Shown piece after piece: positions 6,112 through 13,075 of a stretch of DNA of 28,586 nt. This stretch comes from DASUPK01 sp035456265 (GTDB taxonomy: Bacteria; Actinomycetota; Thermoleophilia; Solirubrobacterales; 70-9), in the NCBI GenBank assembly GCA_035456265.1, contig DATIDP010000022.1:1-28586 (forward strand), read 5' to 3'. Position numbers and translations under genes: made by a program. The notes beneath the pieces are model-generated. The model was not told the origin of the DNA, ran no database searches, and was given only the letters and a program-made list of their open reading frames with translations. How positions within the stretch are numbered: position 1 is the stretch's first letter; each line of letters opens with the position of its first letter.

Positions 6112-6374
6112 GGCTGGTCTTCGGGAACCGAGACGGAGAGCGGGATCGGCGCGGTGTCGGTGCGCTGCTGGCGCGGCATGCGCGCGATCTCGCCCCTGTT
6201 CGCCCGCAACCAGCCGATCAGGCACAGGAGCGCGATGACCGCCCCGATGATCGAGTATGGCCACCAGGCGTACAGCCCGACGATGACCGCCGCCAGCCCG
6301 AACGCGAACAGCGCCGGATACACCGACGGCCTCGGCAGGTAGATGTTCTCGGTCGGCTCGGGCGGCTGGCTCAT
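6108..6374 (-). CDS. 88-residue two-helix membrane protein of the oxidase-like operon
   Basis: The product has a polar Pro-rich N terminus with NIYLPRPSVYPALFAFG, two hydrophobic helices (about 20-36 and 41-58) and a charged cytoplasmic tail. It resembles in size and layout the small accessory subunit IV proteins of actinobacterial cytochrome c oxidase clusters, although shorter than the four-helix CtaF type. Its ATG overlaps the stop of the 36-residue gene upstream as ATGA, and it is the last gene of the ctaC-like operon. An accessory subunit of that complex is the best inference; no catalytic residues are evident. Confidence 0.7.
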   Translation of the reverse strand: MSQPPEPTENIYLPRPSVYPALFAFGLAAVIVGLYAWWPYSIIGAVIALLCLIGWLRANRGEIARMPRQQRTDTAPIPLSVSVPEDQP

Positions 6375-6481
6375 CGCAGGTAGAGCACCGAGATGTAGAA
6401 GGCCAGCCCGAAGACGAGCAGCGCCAGCGAGCTGGCCACCATTCCCGCCTTGATCGTCGCTCTCGCGCGTTCGCGGTCCAT
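6371..6481 (-). CDS. 36-residue single-helix membrane protein of the oxidase-like operon
   Basis: A gene missed by length cut-offs. It lies 13 bases after ctaB and overlaps the next gene as ATGA. The sequence opens with a charged cytoplasmic segment MDRERARATIKAG and continues as one transmembrane helix of about 20 residues (SSLALLVFGLAFYISVLYL) ending LR. Tiny one-helix subunits of this kind are known in terminal oxidases (for example subunit IIa of the Thermus ba3 enzyme). Position, coupling and topology make it a candidate small subunit or assembly factor of the complex encoded upstream. Confidence 0.65.
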   Translation of the reverse strand: MDRERARATIKAGMVASSLALLVFGLAFYISVLYLR

Positions 6482-6494
6482 CGGCGTCGGAAGC

Positions 6495-7466
6495 CTACAA
6501 CGCCCGGTCGAGGGCCATCGCGATGAAGAGCAGCGCCAGGTAGGCGAGTGAGCTGAGGTAGAGCCGGCGCGCCGCCTGCCGCGTAGGGTGCGCGAGCAGG
6601 ACGAGGGCGAGGCCGACGAAGCCGCCCCCCAGGGCGAGGGCGGCGATCAGGTAGACGGCGCCGAGGAGGCCGGTCAGGACCGGGCCGATCGTCACGGCGA
6701 CGAGCAGCAGCGCGTAGGCCGCGATCTGGTGGCGCGTGGTGGTCTCGCCGCGGACGACCGGCAGCATCGGAACACCGGTCCGCGCGTAGTCGTCGGAGAT
6801 CAGCAGCGAGAGCGCCCAGAAGTGGGGCGGCGTCCAGAAGAAGACGATCGCGAACGGCCACAGCGCCTGCGCGGTGAGGCCGCCGGTGGCCGCGGCCCAG
6901 CCGACCAGCGGCGGCATGGCCCCGGCCGCGCCGCCGAGAACGATGTTCTGCGGCGTCCGGGGCTTGAGCCAGAGCGTGTAGACGAAGACGTATCCGAGGA
7001 GGCCGGCGGCGGCCAGGGCCGCCGTGAGTAGGTTCACCGTGAGCGCCAGCTGCACCACCGCGATTACCCCCAGGGCCGAGCCGAAGACGAGGCCGCGGCG
7101 CGGCTCGATCCGCCCGCTCGCCAGAGGCCGTCCCTTGGTCCGGGCCATGCGCGCGTCGGGTTCGCGCTCGATGTAGTGGTTGATCGCCCCGGCCCCGCCC
7201 GCGGCCAGGTAGCCGCCGAGACACGTCCAGAGGATCGTGGAGAGCGCCGGACCGCCCGGATCCGCGACGAACATCGTCGCGACGCAGGTGAGCAGGAGCA
7301 GCGAGATGATCCGCGGCTTGGTCAGCGTGACGTAGTCGTTCGCCACCCCGATCGCCGCGCGCATCGTGCGCGCCCGCGCGTCACTGGGCGTGACGGAGAC
7401 GTGATCGCCGCCCGGACGCCTGCGGCGGCCGACGCGGTCCTGGCCCGTGCCGAGGTGGACGCTCAT
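6495..7466 (-). CDS. ctaB: Protoheme IX farnesyltransferase (heme O synthase)
   Basis: This 323-residue integral membrane prenyltransferase of the UbiA superfamily adds a farnesyl group to heme B to give heme O. The first Asp-rich region is recognisable as NHYIEREPDARMARTKGRPL (residues 96-115), where the chain binds diphosphate through Mg2+; the second conserved stretch is FFWTPPHFWALSLLISDDYA. About nine hydrophobic helices follow a 40-residue polar N terminus. Its ATG overlaps the stop of ctaA as ATGA. Together with CtaA it makes heme A, the cofactor of aa3-type oxidases, so a functional heme A pathway is encoded here. A start nearer to the first helix is possible, since the N-terminal extension is not conserved in the family. 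Confidence 0.93.
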   Translation of the reverse strand: MSVHLGTGQDRVGRRRRPGGDHVSVTPSDARARTMRAAIGVANDYVTLTKPRIISLLLLTCVATMFVADPGGPALSTILWTCLGGYLAAGGAGAINHYIEREPDARMARTKGRPLASGRIEPRRGLVFGSALGVIAVVQLALTVNLLTAALAAAGLLGYVFVYTLWLKPRTPQNIVLGGAAGAMPPLVGWAAATGGLTAQALWPFAIVFFWTPPHFWALSLLISDDYARTGVPMLPVVRGETTTRHQIAAYALLLVAVTIGPVLTGLLGAVYLIAALALGGGFVGLALVLLAHPTRQAARRLYLSSLAYLALLFIAMALDRAL

Positions 7467-8533
7467 GCGGGCGCCGCTGATGCCTCGGCTCTTGGCGCCC
7501 GATCGTTGGATCGCGCCGGGCTCGGCAGCCAGGCGAGCTTGTAGGCGATCGAGACCACCGTCGCCCAGAGCAGCGTGGCCACGGTCAGGTGGGCCACGAT
7601 CAGCGTGGCGTGCTCGCCGAGCCAGACGTTCATGCCGCCGAGCAGGACCTGGCCGAGCAGCAGCAGCGCTCCGAGGAGGAGCAGGCGGTCGCGTGAGCCG
7701 CGCGCGAACGCCAGGCTGAGCAGCACGATGATCGCGAGGGTCGCCGCGTAGACGAAGACGCGGTGCGTGAGGTGGATGTCGGTCAGGCGGTTGTTGCCGA
7801 AGGGGAGAAACTTCCCGTCGCCGCAGGTCGGGAACTGGTGGCCGCAGGCGAGGTGGGCGCCCGCGATGTTCGGGCCGACCTCGTTGACGCCGCGCTCCTC
7901 GGTGCCCGCCATGTAGCCGCCGGCGACGATCGCGCAGAGCAGCAGCACGGCTGCGACGGCCGCGTAGGGCTTCAGGCCGCGGACGGGCCCGCGCAGGGGC
8001 CGGCCGGCTTCGACCGCGGCCTCGGAGCGGGCCTTGAAGCCGAGCCAGAGGAGGAGCCCGAGCAGGAGCATCGCGGTGCCGAGGTGGGCGGCGACCAGCG
8101 TGTCCTTGAGGCTGTGCTCCACGGTCAGGCCCCCGAGGCCGGCCTGGATCAGGACGATCACGGCCGCGGCGATGCTGCCGCGAAACGCCCAGGTGGTATC
8201 CGGCGGCGGTTCTTGCGGCCGCCGTTTATGTCCCAGGTCGCGGTAAGCACGCCAGCAGAGAAGCCCGATCAGGACGACGACCACGGCCGCCAGGAGCCGA
8301 TGGGAGAACTCGATGAACGTGTTCTCGTCGCCGACCAGTGGGATCACGTCGCCGCCGCAGAGCGGCCAGCCCTTCGTTCCGCTGCCGCCCGGACCGCACC
8401 CGAGCCCGGAATCGCTCACGCGAACGACCCCGCCGACGATGATCAGCAGGAAGGTGACAACAGCGGTGAGGTCTGCCAGGCGGCGAAACCGGCGGAGCCC
8501 TGCACCGCCGCCGCCGGCACCGGGTCCGGCCAT
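7463..8533 (-). CDS. ctaA: Heme A synthase (CtaA/COX15 family)
   Basis: The 356-residue membrane enzyme oxidises the C8 methyl of heme O to a formyl group. Eight transmembrane segments form two four-helix bundles. All four heme-ligand histidines can be placed: H78 in EFSHR, H150 in VAAHLG, H257 in HLTHRVF and H315 in IVAHLT; the catalytic Glu of the ExxxH-type motif is E75. Both extracellular Cys pairs of the Bacillus-type enzyme are present (C46/C59 and C230/C237), although the first pair is spaced more widely than the usual six residues. The C-terminal 30 residues are a polar Ala/Arg-rich tail. It is coupled to ctaB and lies 4 bases after the ctaD-like gene. It appears catalytically intact, in contrast to the two genes before it. 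Confidence 0.93.
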   Translation of the reverse strand: MAGPGAGGGGAGLRRFRRLADLTAVVTFLLIIVGGVVRVSDSGLGCGPGGSGTKGWPLCGGDVIPLVGDENTFIEFSHRLLAAVVVVLIGLLCWRAYRDLGHKRRPQEPPPDTTWAFRGSIAAAVIVLIQAGLGGLTVEHSLKDTLVAAHLGTAMLLLGLLLWLGFKARSEAAVEAGRPLRGPVRGLKPYAAVAAVLLLCAIVAGGYMAGTEERGVNEVGPNIAGAHLACGHQFPTCGDGKFLPFGNNRLTDIHLTHRVFVYAATLAIIVLLSLAFARGSRDRLLLLGALLLLGQVLLGGMNVWLGEHATLIVAHLTVATLLWATVVSIAYKLAWLPSPARSNDRAPRAEASAAPA

Positions 8534-8537
8534 GCCG

Positions 8538-10292
8538 TCAGGCTACCGGCTCACGCGTCTCGGCCGGGGTGCTGGGGGAGGCGTCACGACGCCGCACCGC
8601 CTCCCGGATGTCGCGCAGCGGCTCATCGCTGCGAACGTCCGGAACCACGTCGAAGTTGTGCGGCGGCGGGGGTGAGGTCGCGAACCACTCGAGCGTCTCA
8701 CCGCCCCACGGATCGGGACCGGTGCGCACCCCGTTCTTGAGCGAGGCGTACGCGTTGACGAGCGTCAGCACCACGCCGAGCGAGAGCACGAATGCTCCGA
8801 CCGTCGCAATCAGGTTGTACGCGTTGAGGCTCATCGAGTTGATCGCGTCGCTCGCCTCGAAGAACTTGAAGATGTCGACCTGCTGCCCCTCGACACCTGC
8901 GAGGAAGAGCGGGATGAAGGTCACGTGGGCACCCAGCACGATCAGCGTGGCAGAGGACCGGGCCAGGCCCTCGCCCATCACCCGGCCGGTGATCTTCGGG
9001 AACCAGTAGTAGAGCGCGGCGAACCCGCCGAGCACGGGGCCGCCGACGAACACGTAGCCGCTCGCCGCGGTCGACGCGGTGGTGTCGGCGAGCAGCCAGT
9101 TGACCGGGATCACGCTCTGGATCAGCTCCAGGACGAGGCCAAAGCTGAGCGTCGAGATCGCCGCCAGCGCAAACGCCAGCGGCGCGCGCATCCGCAGCAC
9201 GCCTCCGGCGAGCGTCCCGATCAAGTTGACGAAGATCGCTCCGATCGGGATCACCAGGAGAAGGGCCATGAGCATCGCGGCGTAGAGCCATCCGATCGGG
9301 ATCGAGGCGCTCATCATGTTCTGCATCCAGGCGAGCAGCCCCAGCGGCATGATCGCCGTAAGCGAGATCACCATCGCGCGGCGAGAGAGCAGCGGCTTGC
9401 CGGAGAACACCGGCAGGATCTCCGAGATCGCCCCGAACGAGGGGAGCAGGAAGACCAGGTAGCAGCCGGTGAAGAAGATCCAGCTCAGGTGCTGGTAGTA
9501 GAGCGGCGCCCCTCCCTCGCCCGGGTCGAAGAAGACGCCGTTGAAGTGGCGGTCGATCTCGAGCATGACCAGCGCCGCCACCATCGCCGTGCCGGCGATG
9601 ATCATCGTCCAGCTCGAGACGGCCGCCGAGAAGCTGAAGATCGGCAGCCTGCGCCAGGCGAGCCCGGGCGCGCGCAGCTTCGAGACAGTCACGGCGAGGT
9701 TGATCGAGAGCAGCACCAGGCCGAGGACCGTCAGGCCCACCGCGGTGATCCAGACATCGATCCCGTTGTTGGAGATGAAGACGATGTCCGAGAGCGGCGG
9801 CCAGGAGTTGAAGCCTCCCTCCGGGGGTGTGTAGACGAAGCTCACATAGAGGAGGGAGCCGCCGAAGACGTAGAGCCAGAACGAGAGCGAGGCGAGCCGC
9901 GGGAAGGCCAGCGACCGCGCCCCGATCTGGAGCGGGACGACGTAGGCGAGGAGCCCGAAGAGCAGCGGCAGGGCGAAGAGGACGATCAGCGTCGCGCTGC
10001 CGACGGAGAGCAGGCGGTTGAAGGTGACCGGCTCGATCAGGTCGTTCTCGGGCACGGCCAGCTGGAGCCGAATCAGCAGGAAGGCGACGATCCCGAGCAC
10101 CAGGAAGGAGAGCGAGGCGCCGATGTAGAGGCGGCCGACGTCCTTGTGGTCCGAGCTCATCGCAATCTCGAGCCAGCGCGGCCGCGTCGGCGCGGGGCCG
10201 TCGGTGACGAGCTCCGGCCGATGCGCCCCCATCAAACGGGTTGCTCCTCGGCTGTCGCCTCGGAGCACCCTCGCATCCCTACCGTCGCTCAT
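8538..10292 (-). CDS. ctaD: Cytochrome c oxidase subunit I homologue lacking all heme and copper ligands
   Basis: The 584-residue protein aligns through the subunit I fold: SSDHKDVGRLYIG at 47, VPLQIGA and AFPRL before helix 3, FFDPGEGGAPLYYQHLSW at 254-271, YYWFPKITGR at 428. Every ligand position is altered. The helix II histidine is G98; HPEVY reads TGCYL (275-279), removing the CuB histidine and cross-linked tyrosine; the HH pair in helix VII is Q324-N325; HFH in helix X is A410-S411-G412. The K-channel lysine is I353. The frame has no internal stop, typical codon use, and overlaps ctaC by ATGA. It cannot bind heme a, heme a3 or CuB in the known way, so oxygen reduction is not expected. 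It may be a structural, regulatory or transport derivative of the oxidase. I see no subunit III gene here. Confidence 0.9.
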   Translation of the reverse strand: MSDGRDARVLRGDSRGATRLMGAHRPELVTDGPAPTRPRWLEIAMSSDHKDVGRLYIGASLSFLVLGIVAFLLIRLQLAVPENDLIEPVTFNRLLSVGSATLIVLFALPLLFGLLAYVVPLQIGARSLAFPRLASLSFWLYVFGGSLLYVSFVYTPPEGGFNSWPPLSDIVFISNNGIDVWITAVGLTVLGLVLLSINLAVTVSKLRAPGLAWRRLPIFSFSAAVSSWTMIIAGTAMVAALVMLEIDRHFNGVFFDPGEGGAPLYYQHLSWIFFTGCYLVFLLPSFGAISEILPVFSGKPLLSRRAMVISLTAIMPLGLLAWMQNMMSASIPIGWLYAAMLMALLLVIPIGAIFVNLIGTLAGGVLRMRAPLAFALAAISTLSFGLVLELIQSVIPVNWLLADTTASTAASGYVFVGGPVLGGFAALYYWFPKITGRVMGEGLARSSATLIVLGAHVTFIPLFLAGVEGQQVDIFKFFEASDAINSMSLNAYNLIATVGAFVLSLGVVLTLVNAYASLKNGVRTGPDPWGGETLEWFATSPPPPHNFDVVPDVRSDEPLRDIREAVRRRDASPSTPAETREPVA

Positions 10293-11047
10293 TGCTCTCC
10301 GTTCGCCTGCTGCACGAAGGTCTGAGCCTCCTGGATCCCGGCCGCCTGCTGCTCGAGCCAGGCCTGGTAGGTCGGCACGTCGACGACGTGGACCCGCGTC
10401 CGCATCACGGCGTAGGAGGCGCCCGAGAAGGCGTAGCTGGCGCCGTCGAAGTCGCCCGTCTCGTCGGCCTTGAACCAGGTCTGGTTGCTCTCACCCGGCG
10501 TGGCGTCGAACTTGCCGCTCAGGCCGGGGACCCACCAGCGGTGGACGACGTCGGTCGAGCAGAGCTTCACCACCACCGCGGTGTCGACGGGGACGACGAG
10601 CTCGTAGTACGAGTAGGTCCCGTCCGGGTACTCGTAGCGCCAGATCCACTGCTGCCCGCAGGCCCTGATCTCGAGCGGCGCCGTCTTGGTCGAGGTGGCC
10701 GGCACGTTGAGCCCGCGTTGCGCCGTCAGCACCGTCGATCCCTGGAGCCCGTCCGGTCCGGTCGCCTCGATCTGCTTGGCGTCGTCGGTCTCGATCACGC
10801 CGAGGATGAAGGTGATGATCGCCAGCAGCGCGAAGACGCCGGCCGTGCCGAGCTGAGCCGGACGCCGCACGACGAGCCGCCGCGGCCGGCGCCCTCGCTC
10901 GGAGCGGAAGCGCATGACGAGGGCGATCAGCGCGCCGTTGATCGCGATCAACAGCAGGACGCCGATGACGATCATCACCCAGTAGAGGGTGTTGAGATCG
11001 TCCGCGTTCGGCGAGTGCCCGCCGGGAGGGCTCAAGAGCGCTAGCAA
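10289..11047 (-). CDS. ctaC: Cytochrome c oxidase subunit II homologue with a lost CuA site
   Basis: The 252-residue protein has the subunit II layout: two transmembrane helices (about 22-45 and 68-86), a linker, then an exported cupredoxin domain with the family signature GQQWIWRYEYPDG (131-143) and STDVVHRWWVPGLSGKFDAT (164-183). The first CuA histidine, H169, is present. The second ligand loop, normally GQCAEFCGLQHANM, reads GASYAFSGASYAVM (202-215): both cysteines are Ser, the Glu is Ala and the second His is Tyr; only M215 remains. The site therefore cannot form CuA. The only usable starts after an in-frame stop are TTG codons, and I took 11047. No ribosome site is evident. It is the first gene of the operon and divergent from the SCP2-R2lox gene. 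Confidence 0.9.
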   Translation of the reverse strand: MLALLSPPGGHSPNADDLNTLYWVMIVIGVLLLIAINGALIALVMRFRSERGRRPRRLVVRRPAQLGTAGVFALLAIITFILGVIETDDAKQIEATGPDGLQGSTVLTAQRGLNVPATSTKTAPLEIRACGQQWIWRYEYPDGTYSYYELVVPVDTAVVVKLCSTDVVHRWWVPGLSGKFDATPGESNQTWFKADETGDFDGASYAFSGASYAVMRTRVHVVDVPTYQAWLEQQAAGIQEAQTFVQQANGEQ

Positions 11048-11193
11048 GGCGGCGTGAGTCTATTGACTCGCTCGCCCGGTTCGCCGCGCCCGGCGTGACT
11101 GGCTGGCTGGCCAAGTTCCCCCGCCGTCTGAGAGAATCGCCTGGTCCGGCGGGGTTCTGGTGGCCGCCGAAGTGCTGGTCGAGGAGGATTGGG

Positions 11194-12984
11194 ATGGCCG
11201 GAGACGGCAACGGTTCTGACGGGAGTGCCCAGCGGGCACTCCGCCGCATGGCGAAGTCCGACCCCGAACTCGCGGCCCGGCTCATCGTCCAGTCCCTTCC
11301 GGCCGTGGCGGCCAAGCTGCCCGACGGCATCAGCTATCGCCTCGAGCTCGACGGCCTCGGTGCCTGGACCGTGAGCTCCGTCGGCGGCCGGGCGAAGGTG
11401 GCCGAGGTCCTCGCCGGCGCCGACCTGAACGGCGAGACCTTCGCGATCTCCACCGACGCCGAGACGCTCGCTCGGGTCGCCTCCGGCCGCAATCCGGTCC
11501 GCCCCCTGATGAATGGACGGCTGAAGCTGGGCGGACGGCGCCGCAAGGCGCTCGCCCTCCGCAAGCTCGATCTCGATGCGGGGCCACGAGAGCTGGCCCG
11601 CCTCGGCCACCCGGTCAGTGCGGACCTGGTCTTCCGCTCACTGGCCTTTGCGATCGAGCCGGAGTGGACGCGCGGGCACCGCTTCAGCGTCGCCTATGAG
11701 CTCGTCGGGGAGGGTGGAGGGAGCTGGCGCGTCGAGGTCGACGACGGCAGCGTCCGGGTCGAGCGCGGTCTGGGCGAGGATCCCGACGCGCTCGTCAGGA
11801 TCCGCTACTCCGACTGGCTCAAGCTCCTCTCCGGTGAGCTGACGCCCCCGGACGCCATGCGGCTCGGCAAGACGGAGGTCGAGGGCAAGATTCCTCCGGT
11901 CACCCAGCTCGGGCGCTGGATCGACCGTGCAGAGGGGATCGACGGCCCAGAGCTCGAGCGCGAGGAGCGCCAGCGCCGCCTGCAGGCGGAGAACGCCGGC
12001 AGTTGGGGGAGCAAGGTCAGGGCCAACGGCGCCTCCGGCGACGCGGGCGACCCGGCAGAGGCGAAGCGCCCCCGGGGCGGCCTGATGAGCTACGAGCAGC
12101 TCTACGCGCTCTGGGAACGGCAGAACTGGCGCGCCCACGAGCTCGACTTCACGATCGACCGTGAGCACTGGCTGGTCACGCCGGCCGAGGCGCAGCGGCA
12201 CACCGCATTCAGCATCGGCAGCTTCTACGTGGGGGAGGAGCGGGTCACGGCTGACCTGGCGCCCTTCCTGCTGGCGGCCCCGAGCGGTGAGGTCGAGGCC
12301 TTCCTGGCCACCCAGCTGGTCGACGAGATGCGTCACGCCGTCTTCTTCGACCGCTGGGCGAGCGAGGTGATGGGCCTCGAGTCGGGCAGCTTCCGCGAGC
12401 GGCTGCACGAGATCGAGGACCGAATGCTCGGCCCGTGGCACTTCCTCTTCGACGACTCGCTGCGCGAGATCGCGAACCGGATCAAGGATCGGCCCGATGA
12501 CCTCGAGCTCTTCGTCGAGGGGATCGTGACCTACCACATGGTCACCGAGGGGGTCCTGGCGATGCCGGGCCAGCGGGTCATGATCGAGTACACCGCCGAG
12601 CACGACCTCTACCCGGGCTTCAACGAGGGCTTCCGGCTGGTCGAGCGGGACGAGCACCGCCACATCGCCTTCGGGGTCCGCTTCCTGAAGGACGTCTGCG
12701 AGGAGCGGCCGGAGATGAAGGGGGTGATCGTCCGGCGGCTCGAGGAGCTGCTCCCCAAGGCGGCCGAGGTCTTCTGCCCGCCGGAGGCCGATGATCCTTC
12801 CGACTTCTTCTCCTACGGCCACCACTCCTCGCAGATCTACGGCTTCGCCTACCAGGCGCTGAAGCGCCGCATGGCAGCGATCGGCGTCGAGATCCCGCCT
12901 CCCGAGCGGCTCATGCCTGGCGCGGTGGACTTCGGCGGTCTTGCCGAGCGCCGGGTGCTGGCTGAGGAAGCCGCGGCGGGTTAG
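11194..12984 (+). CDS. Tandem SCP2 domains fused to an R2-like ligand-binding oxidase (R2lox)
   Basis: A 596-residue fusion. Residues about 20-125 and 158-245 are two SCP2-type sterol/lipid-transfer domains (SCP2 signatures such as AISTDAETLARVASG and RIRYSDWLKLLSGEL). A linker to 295 leads to a ferritin-like four-helix domain of about 290 residues. Its metal ligands fit R2lox: E348, E378 and H381 (DEMRH), E452, E487 and H490 (DEHRH). V351 and Y447 sit at the positions of the Val-Tyr ether cross-link of R2lox, with the same spacings to E348 and E452. R2lox proteins hold a Mn/Fe centre and a long-chain fatty acid, so lipid-binding domains make functional sense. The ATG at 11194 is set by GAGGAGG 6 bases upstream. 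Annotation as ribonucleotide reductase beta would be wrong. Confidence 0.82.
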   Translation: MAGDGNGSDGSAQRALRRMAKSDPELAARLIVQSLPAVAAKLPDGISYRLELDGLGAWTVSSVGGRAKVAEVLAGADLNGETFAISTDAETLARVASGRNPVRPLMNGRLKLGGRRRKALALRKLDLDAGPRELARLGHPVSADLVFRSLAFAIEPEWTRGHRFSVAYELVGEGGGSWRVEVDDGSVRVERGLGEDPDALVRIRYSDWLKLLSGELTPPDAMRLGKTEVEGKIPPVTQLGRWIDRAEGIDGPELEREERQRRLQAENAGSWGSKVRANGASGDAGDPAEAKRPRGGLMSYEQLYALWERQNWRAHELDFTIDREHWLVTPAEAQRHTAFSIGSFYVGEERVTADLAPFLLAAPSGEVEAFLATQLVDEMRHAVFFDRWASEVMGLESGSFRERLHEIEDRMLGPWHFLFDDSLREIANRIKDRPDDLELFVEGIVTYHMVTEGVLAMPGQRVMIEYTAEHDLYPGFNEGFRLVERDEHRHIAFGVRFLKDVCEERPEMKGVIVRRLEELLPKAAEVFCPPEADDPSDFFSYGHHSSQIYGFAYQALKRRMAAIGVEIPPPERLMPGAVDFGGLAERRVLAEEAAAG

Positions 12985-13061
12985 ATGGCGGATTCTCGGG
13001 GAGCAGGCGGCACCGACGTCTGAACTCTTCCCGGGCCGATTGATTCCAGGCCCGGACGATG

Positions 13062-13075
13062 CGAACATACGTTCG
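13062..13075 (+). promoter_or_regulatory. LexA (SOS) operator at the dinB start
   Basis: The sequence CGAAC-ATAC-GTTCG is a perfect inverted repeat with the 4-base spacer of the actinobacterial/Gram-positive LexA box. It directly precedes DNA polymerase IV, a classical SOS gene, and its last base is the first base of the GTG start codon. LexA bound here would block initiation. The overlap also leaves no room for a ribosome site, which suggests a leaderless transcript. Confidence 0.8.

Noticed and set aside
8538..11047. The idea that the missing ligands in the oxidase subunits are due to sequencing errors or pseudogene decay
   Set aside because: The changes are in-frame substitutions confined to ligand positions in otherwise well-aligned sequences, without stops or frameshifts, and both genes keep normal codon use and coupled starts.
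11194..12984. Annotation as ribonucleotide reductase beta subunit
   Set aside because: The ferritin-like domain carries the R2lox Val-Tyr cross-link pair and spacing, is fused to SCP2 domains, and no alpha subunit gene is near.
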